Below, in pieces: positions 25,965-34,681 of a stretch of DNA of 64,000 bases. Within the stretch, counting starts at the first letter, position 1. Each line of letters starts with the position of its first letter. The translations under genes were made by a program, and so were the position numbers. Source of the DNA: an uncultured Hyphomicrobiales bacterium (GTDB taxonomy: Bacteria > Pseudomonadota > Alphaproteobacteria > Rhizobiales > Beijerinckiaceae); assembly GCA_903902915.1 (NCBI GenBank), contig CAIUWR010000001.1:42700-106699 (forward strand), written 5' to 3'. The notes beneath the pieces are model-generated. The model saw nothing but the letters and a program-made list of their open reading frames with translations, searched no databases and had not been told where the DNA came from.

Positions 25965-26906
25965 TCAATCGAGCATGTAGCGGAAGCCGACCTTCACCTG
26001 CTGGGAGACGATGGGGCTTTTTACCGGGCTCATGAACCCGTTGGAGAGGCTCGTGTAGGAACCGGAGTTCAGATAGCGATAGTTCAGTTCAAGCTTCAGC
26101 TCGGGAGTCAGATCGTAGGCGACGCCGCCCATGAGCGACCAGGCGAGGTTGAAGGTGGTTTTGCTGGCGTTGCGGTTCCAGTTTTGTTGAGCCAATGAGA
26201 CAGGCGGTTGACCCGGATGGACGACCCCGGCGCCGTCGGTCCACGAGGTGATCGGGTTACCGTATACATCGACCCAGACGGGAGTATAAGTTTGGGTCGG
26301 GGTCAGGTTCGCAGCATAAACGCTGCCATCCGACGTTTGGTTGTATGTAAGCGAGCTCGACGACTTCAACATGGAAACGCCTGCGCCAACGCCAACAAAC
26401 GGGGTCAGCCCGGCCCAGGAGCCAAGATCCACATAGGCGTTGAGCATCAAGTCGGTTTTCCTGAGCGAGGCGCTGTTCTGCGGATTACACGTGCCGACAG
26501 AGGGGCCCCAGATGGCGGAATTGACCACTGTAGTATCTGCGCTGATATATGCAGGACATATTACCGTAAATCCATTCGCCGAAACATCCCGCTGTTTGCT
26601 CCAGGTCATCGTCGCGTCGGTGCGCAGCCAGTTGTTGAATTTATAGCCGACGCCCAGATCGATGTTCCAAAGGTTTTTCTTCGTATCCGTCGTCAGCGAC
26701 GACAGCTGCGGCCCGTTGTCCGCGCTCGCGCCCACGTCCCCGCGCAAATACCATCCCGTGCCCAGCTCCACAGGCTTGCTGACGATGTCAGGCGCGGATT
26801 CGACCGGAAACTTGAGGAAATCCGCCGCTGCGGCCTGATGCACGCCCAGCGCGAGCGGTGCGGCGAAAGCCACAATCCTGAGCAGAGCGGGCAGGTAAAC
26901 CATCAT
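25965..26906 (-). CDS. Outer-membrane beta-barrel protein, Omp25-like
   Basis: Start chosen at ATG 26906, followed by a second ATG, behind AAGGA; this gives 313 residues with a signal peptide ending QAAAA-DFL near residue 27. The mature protein has alternating strands ending in an aromatic-type tail (VKVGFRYMLD), the usual signal for outer-membrane assembly. GWYLRGDVGASADNG and ELNYRYLNSG are typical of the Omp25/Omp31 family of Hyphomicrobiales. It probably spans the outer membrane as an eight-strand barrel; a specific role is unknown. A related barrel gene lies upstream at 27057. Confidence 0.8.
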   Translation of the reverse strand: MMVYLPALLRIVAFAAPLALGVHQAAAADFLKFPVESAPDIVSKPVELGTGWYLRGDVGASADNGPQLSSLTTDTKKNLWNIDLGVGYKFNNWLRTDATMTWSKQRDVSANGFTVICPAYISADTTVVNSAIWGPSVGTCNPQNSASLRKTDLMLNAYVDLGSWAGLTPFVGVGAGVSMLKSSSSLTYNQTSDGSVYAANLTPTQTYTPVWVDVYGNPITSWTDGAGVVHPGQPPVSLAQQNWNRNASKTTFNLAWSLMGGVAYDLTPELKLELNYRYLNSGSYTSLSNGFMSPVKSPIVSQQVKVGFRYMLD

Positions 26907-27056
26907 CGAAATCCTTGAAGGGGCGCAAAGTGACTCTCTTAAACGCAAGCTTGGCAGTGAAAGTTTAACCAACGGTAACCATAATTGAAAAAAGCGCGAG
27001 CGTCCGCAGGGGCGCCTCGCAAGCGAAGCCTCCGCTCCAAAGCCTGATGTGGAAGG

Positions 27057-27860
27057 TCAATCGCGTGCCAAAGCGTCGCCGAGCGCGTAGCGCAAGCCGA
27101 TCCGCAGATCATGGGAGGCGAGGCCGATTTGCTGGACCTGCCCCGTGCAGGCCCCCGCCGCGACCGGGCAGGCGATGGCCCCGCTCTGGCCAGAACCAAG
27201 GCTCATGTAGCGATAGCTCGCTTCGATCTTGATCTGCGGCGTCAGGTCAAACGAAGCGCCGGTCATCAGCGCAAAGGCCAACCGCACCCGCGAGGCGCCG
27301 GGCGACTGCCCTTCCCCATGCCCATTGCCCGCCGAAATCGAGACTGGCGCCGATGACGTGCGCGCGAGGCCAAGGCCAAGACCCACAAAGGGCGTGACAT
27401 CGAACCAGGAGCCTATTTCTCCATAGCCATTGGCCATGAGGACCGCGCTGCGGAAGGCGCCCGCATAGGTGTCCGAACAGGGCGAGGCGCCGCAATTCAT
27501 GGCGTCCGGATAGGAGGCGCGAGCTGCATAGCTGGCGGACGCCCGATATTCGGCGGTTACGTCCGCGCGCATATATTCGCTGAACTGATAGCCCGCTCCA
27601 AGACCCAGCAGCGATGTGTGGCCCACATGCGCCGCGTCATAGGCAAAGCCAGGGACGGCGACGTCGAAGGTCGAGAGGGGGCCGTGCGCCCGGGTGAGGC
27701 CAAGACCGCCGTCAACCCTCAGATAGACGCCCGCGTCCGCATCGAACCCGCCACGCAAGTCGAAGGAATCGAGCGAAGGGGCCGGCGGCAATATATCCGC
27801 CGCCCTGACCCCGCTGGTCGTCAAAGCGACAAGAGCCGCACACATCAGAGCTTTTGACAC
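27057..27860 (-). CDS. Outer-membrane beta-barrel protein, Omp25-like
   Basis: The chosen GTG at 27860 sits behind GGAG and gives a signal peptide VSKALMCAALVALTTSGVRA-ADI and 267 residues in all; GTG 27890 would add ten residues. The mature part has VYLRVDGGLG, GYQFSEYMRADVTAEYR, GLGLGLARTS, KIEASYRYMSLG and ends RIGLRYALGDALARD, a strand-rich outer-membrane barrel. DLRIGLRYALGD corresponds to the VKVGFRYMLD end of its neighbour, but this protein continues four residues further. The two are paralogues. It has more Cys than usual for a barrel (at NCGASPCSD and IACPVAAGACTGQ), possibly forming loop disulfides. Confidence 0.75.
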   Translation of the reverse strand: MSKALMCAALVALTTSGVRAADILPPAPSLDSFDLRGGFDADAGVYLRVDGGLGLTRAHGPLSTFDVAVPGFAYDAAHVGHTSLLGLGAGYQFSEYMRADVTAEYRASASYAARASYPDAMNCGASPCSDTYAGAFRSAVLMANGYGEIGSWFDVTPFVGLGLGLARTSSAPVSISAGNGHGEGQSPGASRVRLAFALMTGASFDLTPQIKIEASYRYMSLGSGQSGAIACPVAAGACTGQVQQIGLASHDLRIGLRYALGDALARD

Positions 27861-28067
27861 CCAGGCTCCATCCACTCCACGACGCCGCACGGCGTCTCAT
27901 CGGACAGACCTTGGAGAAATAGATTTAAGCATCGGTTAACCATAAAGAAAAAAGCTTTGCTCAGAGGCGTCGCGACAGTCGGAGCGCGGGCGTCGGCCGC
28001 CTCGCTGGGGCTCTTGCATGCGGCGAACCGGGCGCCATAATCAGGGTTCTGACGCAGGAGGCGACCC

Positions 28068-28277
28068 ATGGGCCTGTTCGATGATGCGGATCCCTTCGGA
28101 ACCGTACGCAAGCCAGCCACGACCCATGAGATCGGGCAACCGCTGGACCGGCTCTCCGTGGCCGAAATCGCGGAGCGGATCGAGATCCTGCAAGCTGAAA
28201 TCGCGCGGCTCAAAGCCATGAGCGCCTCCAAGGAGGCGTCCAGATTGGCGGCCGGGGCCTTTTTCAAATCTGGCTGA
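28068..28277 (+). CDS. DUF1192 small protein
   Basis: A 69-residue protein behind GGAGG. It begins MGLFDDADPFG, followed by LDRLSVAEIAERIEILQAEI (about 27-46) and a short helical, probably coiled-coil tail. This is the DUF1192 pattern, widespread in alphaproteobacteria and usually found near rcdA, as here (122 bases upstream). No function is established; the coiled-coil suggests it works as a partner protein. Confidence 0.75.
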   Translation: MGLFDDADPFGTVRKPATTHEIGQPLDRLSVAEIAERIEILQAEIARLKAMSASKEASRLAAGAFFKSG

Positions 28278-28398
28278 CCGACGTCAGACCCGGCCTGCGG
28301 TTAACCCTGCCGCCAACTTGCTGATACGCGCGCAAGATTTGGCTCTACTATGGCTGAGTCCCGGTTTACCGGGCGGTTTGTGGCCAGCGAGCGTCCCC

Positions 28399-28935
28399 AT
28401 GTCCAGCGTATCGGGCTTTATCGAAAATGGCGGCGCCGTTTCCTTCGGGCACAGGCTCGCGGGTTCGGACGCTTTCAAGAGCCTCTTCAAGGAAGGCATG
28501 TATCTCGTTGAGATGTCCGCGGCCTATCTCGATGGGCCGGGGCGGCTGGAAGCCAAGGCGCTGCCGCGTGCCACAGCGCTGGCCTATGCCTCTGAAAGCA
28601 TGCGCCTCACCACCCGCCTCATGCAGATGGCGTCCTGGCTCTTGATGCAGCGGGCCGTCAATGAGGGCGAGATGGCCCTGGCGCAGGCGGCGCTTGAGAA
28701 AAACAAGGTGAAACTCACCCGGCAGGAACTCTCCTGCGACCCTGAGACCTTCGCCAGCCTGCCCGAAGTCCTGCAAGATCTCTGCGATCAGTCCATGCGC
28801 CTTCAGGCCCGCATCATTCATCTCGACAGCCTGCTCTATCAGGGCCCGGCCCGCGAATCGTCCCGCGCCCGCCCCATCGCCATCGAATCCCAACTCGCCA
28901 TGCTGCGCGAGGCGTTTCATATGCGCGAGGGGTGA
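28399..28935 (+). CDS. rcdA: Regulator of CtrA degradation RcdA (DUF1465)
   Basis: ATG 28399 gives 178 residues; an upstream TTG at 28318 would add a non-conserved tail. FKEGMYLVEMSAAYLDGPGR (about 30-49), LAYASESMRLTTRLMQMASW (61-80), LLMQRAVNEGEM and SMRLQARIIHLDSLLY are the conserved RcdA elements. In Caulobacter RcdA is an adaptor that, with CpdR and PopA, delivers CtrA to the ClpXP protease at the G1-S transition. It is followed by a bidirectional terminator shared with rpmE. Confidence 0.88.
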   Translation: MSSVSGFIENGGAVSFGHRLAGSDAFKSLFKEGMYLVEMSAAYLDGPGRLEAKALPRATALAYASESMRLTTRLMQMASWLLMQRAVNEGEMALAQAALEKNKVKLTRQELSCDPETFASLPEVLQDLCDQSMRLQARIIHLDSLLYQGPARESSRARPIAIESQLAMLREAFHMREG

Positions 28936-28964
28936 CCCAGACGGATCACGCTGCCGCAGAACGC

Positions 28965-28992
28965 AAAAAACCCCGGCAATGCCGGGGTTTTT
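28965..28992. terminator. Bidirectional terminator between rcdA and rpmE
   Basis: CCCCGGC, loop AAT, GCCGGGG (28971-28987), with AAAAAA on the left and TTTTT on the right. It serves both converging genes. Confidence 0.9.
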
Positions 28993-29009
28993 CGTTGTAT
29001 TTCAAATTC

Positions 29010-29237
29010 TTACTTGCGGGCGCCGATGCTGCCGAAGCGCGAGGTGAAGCGAGACAGGCGGCCACCACGGTCGAGCAGCTGCTGCGAGCCGCCGGTCCAG
29101 GCCGGGTGCGTGTTGGGATCGATGTCAAGGTTGAGCGAATCGCCCTCCTTGCCGTAGGTGGAACGGGTCATGTATTCCGTTCCGTTGGTCATCACGACCT
29201 TGATGAAATGGTAGTGCGGATGGATATCGGCCTTCAT
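29010..29237 (-). CDS. rpmE: 50S ribosomal protein L31, zinc-independent type
   Basis: ATG 29237 gives 75 residues: [19 protein letters not shown], then [22 protein letters not shown] and a basic tail. It matches bacterial L31 but contains no cysteine at all, so it is the C-minus form that does not bind zinc. It is divergent from the ABC exporter gene at 29410. Confidence 0.95.
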   Translation of the reverse strand: MKADIHPHYHFIKVVMTNGTEYMTRSTYGKEGDSLNLDIDPNTHPAWTGGSQQLLDRGGRLSRFTSRFGSIGARK

Positions 29238-29409
29238 CGTCTGTTCCTTCGACAAAGTTATGGTCAGGACGCGCCGAAGGGGACGACACGGCCGGAAGGG
29301 GGTTCCCAAGGTTGGGGTCGCGCCCCTATACCGCAGGAGCGCCGGGCAAACAAGCTGCTATGAAGCGGCTGCTGGCGGGGAAATACGGGCCGAGCCCAGG
29401 GATTGATCG

Positions 29410-31227
29410 ATGAGCGATACGGGGAGACCCATCACCCAGGCCAAACGGCCTCGCGCCTCCCTGAAGGCGTTGGTGCCATTGCTGCCCTATGCCGGGCGCT
29501 ACAGGCTGTGGATCGCGGGCGCATTATGCGCCCTGATCGTGGCCGCCGGCGCCACGCTCTCCGTGCCGGTGGCGGTGCGTCGCATGATCGACCACGGCTT
29601 CGCCACCGAGAGTTCGGGCGTCATCACGCAATATTTTCTGGGGATGCTTCTCGTGGTGGGCGTTCTGGCGCTGGCCTCGGGAACGCGGTATTTTCTGGTG
29701 ATCACCTTGGGCGAGCGCGTCGTCGCCGATCTGCGCGCCGATGTCTTCGCCCATCTCGCGAGGCTCGATCCGGTCTTCTACGACACCGCGCAGTCGGGCG
29801 AGCTGGTCTCGCGCCTCACCGCCGACACCACGCAAATGAAATCCGCCTTCGGCTCTTCGGCCTCCACGGCGCTGCGCAATTTCTTCATGTTCATCGGCGC
29901 CATCGGGATGATGATCTATACGAGTCCGAAATTGTCGGGTCTCGTGATGGTGGCCATTCCCGTCATCGTGCTGCCGTTGTTCATGTCGGGCCGTTCCGTG
30001 CGCCAGCGCTCCCGCGCCGCGCAGGACACTTTGGCGGAGGCCTCGGCCTATGCGGCGGAGAGCCTGGGCGCCATGCGCACCATGCAGGCCTTTGTGGCGG
30101 AGAAGGCGACCACCGGGCGCTTCCGCCGCGCGGTCGAGGCCTCCTATGACGCCGCCCGAGCCGCCACCCTGGCCCGCGCCCTGCTCACCACCGTGGCGAT
30201 CTTCCTCGCCTTCGCCAGCGTGGTGGCGGTGCTATGGCTGGGCTCGCAGGATGTGATCGCGGGGCGGATCACCGGCGGGCTCCTGTCGCAATTCGTGCTC
30301 TCGGCGGTGCTTGGCGCCAGCGCGCTGGGCCAATTGTCCGAGGTCTGGAGCGAGCTTTCGGCGAGCGCGGGCGCGGCGGGGCGCATCGCCGAAATTCTGG
30401 CGGTCCAGCCCCTGATCGTGGCGCCGGCCAATCCCATCCCCCTGCCGCAGCCGGCAAGCGGGCGCGTCAGCTTCGAGGAGGTCGGCTTCGCCTATCCCAC
30501 CCGCCCCGCCGATCAGGCCCTCAAGGGGCTGAGCTTCACCGTGGAGCCCGGGGAGACGGTGGCCATCGTCGGGCCGTCGGGCGCGGGCAAGTCGACGGTC
30601 TTTCAATTGCTGATGCGCTTTTATGATCCCCAGAGCGGCTCCATTCGGCTCGACGGCGTCGATCTGCGCGCCGCCGATCCCGCGCATGTGCGGGGGCGCG
30701 TGGCGCTTGTGCCGCAAGATCCGGTGATCTTCGGCGCCAGCGTGGCCGACAATATCCGCTACGGCCGCCCCGACGCGACCGACGCCCAGATGCGCGCCGC
30801 CGCCGAACGGGCCGCCGCCGACGAGTTCATCCGCGCCCTGCCGGAAGGTTACGACACCTTGATCGGCGAGCGCGGCGTGACGCTCTCAGGCGGCCAGCGC
30901 CAGCGCCTCGCCATCGCCCGCGCCGTGCTGATGGACGCACCCGTGCTGCTGCTCGACGAGGCGACCTCGGCGCTGGACGCGGAGAACGAAACGCTTGTGC
31001 AAAAAGCGCTGGAAAACATCATGAAGGGCCGCACCACCATCGTCATCGCCCATCGGCTGGCGACCGTCCTGTCGGCGGATCGCATTCTGGTGCTGGACCA
31101 GGGACGGATCGCGGAAGAGGGCGCACACGCGGATCTGGTCGCCAGCGGCGGCCTTTATGCACGCCTCGCCCGCCTGCAATTCGAGATGGGCGCAGCGGCG
31201 CTGTCCGACCGCGTGACGGCGGAGTAG
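29410..31227 (+). CDS. ABC exporter with fused membrane and ATPase domains (MsbA-related)
   Basis: A 605-residue half-transporter. The N-terminal part (about 20-320) has six membrane helices of the type I ABC exporter. The C-terminal ATPase has Walker A GPSGAGKST (about 391-399), the Q-loop, signature LSGGQRQRLAIARAVL and Walker B VLLLDEATSALD followed by the H-loop HRLAT. It should act as a homodimer that pumps lipids or hydrophobic compounds outward. It is closest to the MsbA-related subgroup common in alphaproteobacteria; the substrate is unknown. It ends 21 bases from the convergent binding-protein gene. Confidence 0.88.
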   Translation: MSDTGRPITQAKRPRASLKALVPLLPYAGRYRLWIAGALCALIVAAGATLSVPVAVRRMIDHGFATESSGVITQYFLGMLLVVGVLALASGTRYFLVITLGERVVADLRADVFAHLARLDPVFYDTAQSGELVSRLTADTTQMKSAFGSSASTALRNFFMFIGAIGMMIYTSPKLSGLVMVAIPVIVLPLFMSGRSVRQRSRAAQDTLAEASAYAAESLGAMRTMQAFVAEKATTGRFRRAVEASYDAARAATLARALLTTVAIFLAFASVVAVLWLGSQDVIAGRITGGLLSQFVLSAVLGASALGQLSEVWSELSASAGAAGRIAEILAVQPLIVAPANPIPLPQPASGRVSFEEVGFAYPTRPADQALKGLSFTVEPGETVAIVGPSGAGKSTVFQLLMRFYDPQSGSIRLDGVDLRAADPAHVRGRVALVPQDPVIFGASVADNIRYGRPDATDAQMRAAAERAAADEFIRALPEGYDTLIGERGVTLSGGQRQRLAIARAVLMDAPVLLLDEATSALDAENETLVQKALENIMKGRTTIVIAHRLATVLSADRILVLDQGRIAEEGAHADLVASGGLYARLARLQFEMGAAALSDRVTAE

Positions 31228-31247
31228 GAAAGCAGATCAGGCGCGCC

Positions 31248-32216
31248 CTATTTGAGCGCGCCGATCTGGATCAACTCGCCGATCTGCTTCTCATACAGCG
31301 GCGCGCTCAAAAACTTGAACTGCACCGCATCCTGCATCGCCTCGGGAATGCCCTTGACCTCGTCGATTTGCAGGCTTTCCTTGGGAATGAACTCCGCCAG
31401 CATGCGGCGCACGGAACTCTCCGGAAGGCCGGTGATGGCGATATATTTCTGCATCGCTTCATCGGAAGCGTACATCCAGTCGAGCACCTCGCGATAGGCG
31501 GCCAGATAGCGCACGAACAGGTCTTTCTTCGTCGCCAAAGCCTGCGCATTGGCGATCTGCACGCGGATCGTCTGCTTGCGCAGATGGTCGAGATCGCTGA
31601 GGCGGCCGATCATGCGGATGTCGCCCTCCTCCAGAAGATCCAGATTGAAGGGCGCCACGCACCAGCCGATGTCCACCTGGCCGGTCATGGCCTGCGTTGT
31701 GGTGCTCACCGCATCGCCCGTGGGCGTGGGCTTCATGTCTTTCAGTCCATATTCAGAGATGAAGCGCAGCGCGCCTACCTGCGTGGACGAGCCTGCCGTC
31801 GAATAGGCGATGGTCTTGCCATTGGCCTCGCGTAGCGAGGCGATCGGCGACTTCGCGGGCACATAATAGAAGATCTCGCGCGAGCCCGTGGAGCTTGCGC
31901 CGATGATGCGCACCGGCGCGCCCTTGGAGAAGGCGCCGAATGTGCCTGCAAGCCCCGCGCTCAGGCCCACATCCACCGCGCCGGAGATGACCACCTGCAT
32001 CGTCTCCCCGCCGCCCGAGGTGTAGATGATGTCGAGATCGAGCCCGTGCTTCTGGAAGATGCCGGCCTGTTTGCCAAGTTCGGGAATCGCCCCTTCCCAG
32101 CTGCCGCGATTGGGCGAAGCGACGCGGAAAAGCTCGGCGGCCTGCGCAGCTCCCGATACGCAAGCGAGGGCCAGAAGGCTGACGGCGAAAGTGCGAAAGC
32201 GCATGAAAATCCCCAT
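31248..32216 (-). CDS. ABC transporter substrate-binding protein, NitT/TauT type
   Basis: A 322-residue periplasmic protein with a signal peptide (about 1-26, ending GAAQA-AEL). The chosen ATG at 32216 is three bases past the stop of the upstream monooxygenase gene; an internal ATG at 32204 has a GGGG ribosome binding site and could be the true start. The mature part resembles the SsuA/TauA group (LGKQAGIFQKHGLDLDIIYT, GGGETMQVVISGAVDVGLS). It probably feeds a permease encoded elsewhere. The monooxygenase and hydrolase in the same operon point to a sulfonate, nitrile-like or other organic ligand. Confidence 0.85.
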   Translation of the reverse strand: MGIFMRFRTFAVSLLALACVSGAAQAAELFRVASPNRGSWEGAIPELGKQAGIFQKHGLDLDIIYTSGGGETMQVVISGAVDVGLSAGLAGTFGAFSKGAPVRIIGASSTGSREIFYYVPAKSPIASLREANGKTIAYSTAGSSTQVGALRFISEYGLKDMKPTPTGDAVSTTTQAMTGQVDIGWCVAPFNLDLLEEGDIRMIGRLSDLDHLRKQTIRVQIANAQALATKKDLFVRYLAAYREVLDWMYASDEAMQKYIAITGLPESSVRRMLAEFIPKESLQIDEVKGIPEAMQDAVQFKFLSAPLYEKQIGELIQIGALK

Positions 32217-32219
32217 CGG

Positions 32220-33389
32220 TTAAGCGATCGCCTGCAACTGTGGCCGCACCGCGCCTTGCAGATGCGGCATGACCTCGGCGGCGAAGAGGCGAATGTTCCG
32301 CTCTGTCATGTCGGCTGGCATGGTCGCGATTTGCAGCATGGCCATGAGATGGCCAAAGCCCATTTCCTTCTGACACTGTTCGATGCGCGCGCGCACCGTT
32401 TCCGGGCTGCCCACCAGGATCATGCCATTGTCGATCAAGGTGTCGATGGTGGAGCTGGTGCGGTTCTTGAACTTCATCTCCATCAGCGTCTTGGTCGAGG
32501 AGATCGACGAATAGCCCGGCGGCAGGCGCATTTCGATGGAGGGAAACCGCAGGAACTTGTTGAAGAAAACCTCGATATGTTCCTTCAACTCGCGCCGCGC
32601 GATCTCATCGGTTTCAGCCACATAGGTCGGCACGGCCCAGCCCATCTGCGAGGGCTGCGCCTCATAGCCATTCTTGCGCGCTTCCTCGCGATAGGCGTTG
32701 AAGGCTTTGAGCGCGACCGGATAGGGGCTGAAGGTTTGCAGATAGGTATATTTGCGCTCCGCAGCCGCGCACCAGACGATGGTCTCCTTGCTGCCTTGCG
32801 AGGGAATCCACACGGGCGGATGCGGCGCCTGCACCGGGCGCGGCCACAGGTTCACATAATCGAACTGATAATGCTTGCCCTGATAGCGGAACGGGCCAGT
32901 CTCGGTCCAGGCCTTGATGATCAGCTCATGCGCCTCATAGAAACGCTCATGCGAGAAGGTCGGGTTGACGCTGTTGGAAAAATATTCCGAGCCGATGCCG
33001 CGCACGAAGCCTGTGATGATGCGCCCGCCGCTCATGTGATCCAGCATGGCGAATTCTTCGGCGATCATCACCGGATTGTTCACCAGCGGCAGGGCCCGGC
33101 CAAGGATGCAGATCTTCGCCTGTTTGGTGGAGCGCGCGAGCGCGGCGGCGATGAGATTGGGCGCGGGCATCAGGCCATAAGCGGTTTGATGATGCTCGTT
33201 GACGCAGATTCCGTCGAAGCCCAGCTTGTCCCCTAATTCGAGCTCGCCGATATAGCGGTCATAGAGCTTCATGCCCTTCTGCGGATCGAAATTGCTGTTG
33301 GGGATCGTCACCCAGGCGGAATTGTGTTTATCCGATTCAGCGATGTCGAGATCGCCATAGGGCATGAGATGGAAGAAATAGACTTTCAT
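32220..33389 (-). CDS. LLM-class (bacterial luciferase-like) flavin monooxygenase
   Basis: A 389-residue enzyme starting MKVYFFHLMPYGDLD at ATG 33389; longer starts overlap the upstream gene and are not conserved. Family features include the F/H-rich N-terminal strand, GFDGICVNEHHQTAYGLMPAP, GRALPLVNNPVMIAEEFAMLD and GRIITGFVRGIGSEYF. Such FMN-dependent enzymes oxidise or desulfonate small molecules with a separate flavin reductase. Its ATG overlaps the stop of the upstream hydrolase by four bases, so the genes are translationally coupled. The substrate is unknown. Confidence 0.87.
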   Translation of the reverse strand: MKVYFFHLMPYGDLDIAESDKHNSAWVTIPNSNFDPQKGMKLYDRYIGELELGDKLGFDGICVNEHHQTAYGLMPAPNLIAAALARSTKQAKICILGRALPLVNNPVMIAEEFAMLDHMSGGRIITGFVRGIGSEYFSNSVNPTFSHERFYEAHELIIKAWTETGPFRYQGKHYQFDYVNLWPRPVQAPHPPVWIPSQGSKETIVWCAAAERKYTYLQTFSPYPVALKAFNAYREEARKNGYEAQPSQMGWAVPTYVAETDEIARRELKEHIEVFFNKFLRFPSIEMRLPPGYSSISSTKTLMEMKFKNRTSSTIDTLIDNGMILVGSPETVRARIEQCQKEMGFGHLMAMLQIATMPADMTERNIRLFAAEVMPHLQGAVRPQLQAIA

Positions 33390-34156
33390 CAGTTCGCTCC
33401 ATTCATGAAGGCGCCCATGCGGCGCGCAACCTCGGCGCCGCGCTCTTGCGGGATGGCGTGGCCGCAAGCGGACAGCGCAAGAAATTCCGCGCCCGCGATT
33501 TCTTTCAAGAACACCTCATGCGTGGAAAAGGGGAGGATCCGATCCTCCCGCCCCCAGGCGATGAACGTGGGAATGTCGATGCGATGCAGCCAATGAGGCA
33601 GCACGACGCTGGCCATGCGCGGCGTCCATGCCAAACGCGCCAGGCCCGCACGGTTTTGCAGCATGATGTCGAGTTCGTCGCCCGCCCGCGCGGCGATCTC
33701 CTGATCGGCGAGCGCCTGATCGTGAAACAGCGCGCGCACGCCCTCCTCGCCCGACAGCAGAAACACATCCTGCCCGGGCGCCTCGCGCGGCATGACGCCA
33801 GCTGGCGCCAGCAAGGATAGCGAGGCGAGCGCATGGGTGGAGCGAATGGCGACCTCCGCGGCGATCCAGCCGCCGATGGAATGGCCGACCAGATGCACCT
33901 GGGGAAGGCCCAGCGCGGCGATGAGGTCGAGGGTGAAGAAAGCGGCGTCGTTGACGCTCATCATCCAGTCGGGGATGGGCGAGCGGGTGAATCCCGGAAA
34001 CTCCGGCGCCACCACGCGAAAGCTCTTTGAAAGGTCGCTCAGGAGCGGATCAACCGCCAGCCCGTCGATCCCATGCAGGACGAGCACGGTCGGCCCCGTT
34101 CCCGCCTCGAACATTCGGACATTCGTCCCGCGAACATCCAGCACAGTTTCCCGCAT
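33389..34156 (-). CDS. Alpha/beta hydrolase
   Basis: ATG 34156 behind GGGGGAA gives 255 residues beginning MRETVLDVRGTNVRMFEAG. The nucleophile motif is GHSIGG, the acid is in WGREDRILP and the base is His in CGHAIPQE, so the catalytic triad is complete. It has LVLHGIDG near the oxyanion hole. First gene of a three-gene operon (hydrolase, LLM monooxygenase, binding protein), in which it probably handles the ester or lactone product or precursor. A longer frame upstream is not used because it lacks similarity. Confidence 0.82.
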   Translation of the reverse strand: MRETVLDVRGTNVRMFEAGTGPTVLVLHGIDGLAVDPLLSDLSKSFRVVAPEFPGFTRSPIPDWMMSVNDAAFFTLDLIAALGLPQVHLVGHSIGGWIAAEVAIRSTHALASLSLLAPAGVMPREAPGQDVFLLSGEEGVRALFHDQALADQEIAARAGDELDIMLQNRAGLARLAWTPRMASVVLPHWLHRIDIPTFIAWGREDRILPFSTHEVFLKEIAGAEFLALSACGHAIPQERGAEVARRMGAFMNGAN

Positions 34157-34345
34157 CCTGCGACTTCCCCCCGAGTTGTTGGAGGCAGTGTAGTCAGGGG
34201 CGGGGCTGGGCACAACTGGCCGTGTTTGGGATCGCCGAAGGCTTGTGACGAGGCGGTCTTGATTGTAGCGTTCACGCTCAACCGCACGAATGTAGCCAGT
34301 GGCCGTTGAGAGCCGATTGCTCATCCCTGCTGCAGGATTTCCACC

Positions 34346-34669
34346 ATGACGAAGACGGAACAAAGACGAAGTAAGGGATCGGTGGAAGCGGACGCGCGCT
34401 TGGGCCTCTTCTTCACACTTCAAAAAGCTTGGAAGCGCCGAAGCGCGGAAGGCATGACGGCGAAGGATCTCGCCGCGCTGCTCGACCGCGACAAGGCTTA
34501 TGTCTCTCGCGTCCTCAACGGCAAGACGCCGACGATCACCATTGAAACGCTGGCGCTGTTTCTGGATCGGCTCGGTCATAGCCTCGTCGTGGATTGCATA
34601 CCCGCCGAAGAAATTCCCGCCGTGAACAAGGACGCGCGGCCCCGCATTGCGGTCCCGGCGAAAGCCTGA
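34346..34669 (+). CDS. HTH (XRE-like) DNA-binding protein
   Basis: A 107-residue protein. A helix-turn-helix spans about 37-75 (MTAKDLAALLDRDKAYVSRVLNG, KTPTITIETLALFLDRLG), followed by a short hydrophobic strand and a basic tail. It looks like a transcriptional regulator or the antitoxin half of a HigBA-type pair, but no toxin gene is adjacent. It is divergent from the hydrolase operon by 189 bases and converges with tolB. Confidence 0.72.
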   Translation: MTKTEQRRSKGSVEADARLGLFFTLQKAWKRRSAEGMTAKDLAALLDRDKAYVSRVLNGKTPTITIETLALFLDRLGHSLVVDCIPAEEIPAVNKDARPRIAVPAKA

Positions 34670-34681
34670 GCGCGCCTCGCC

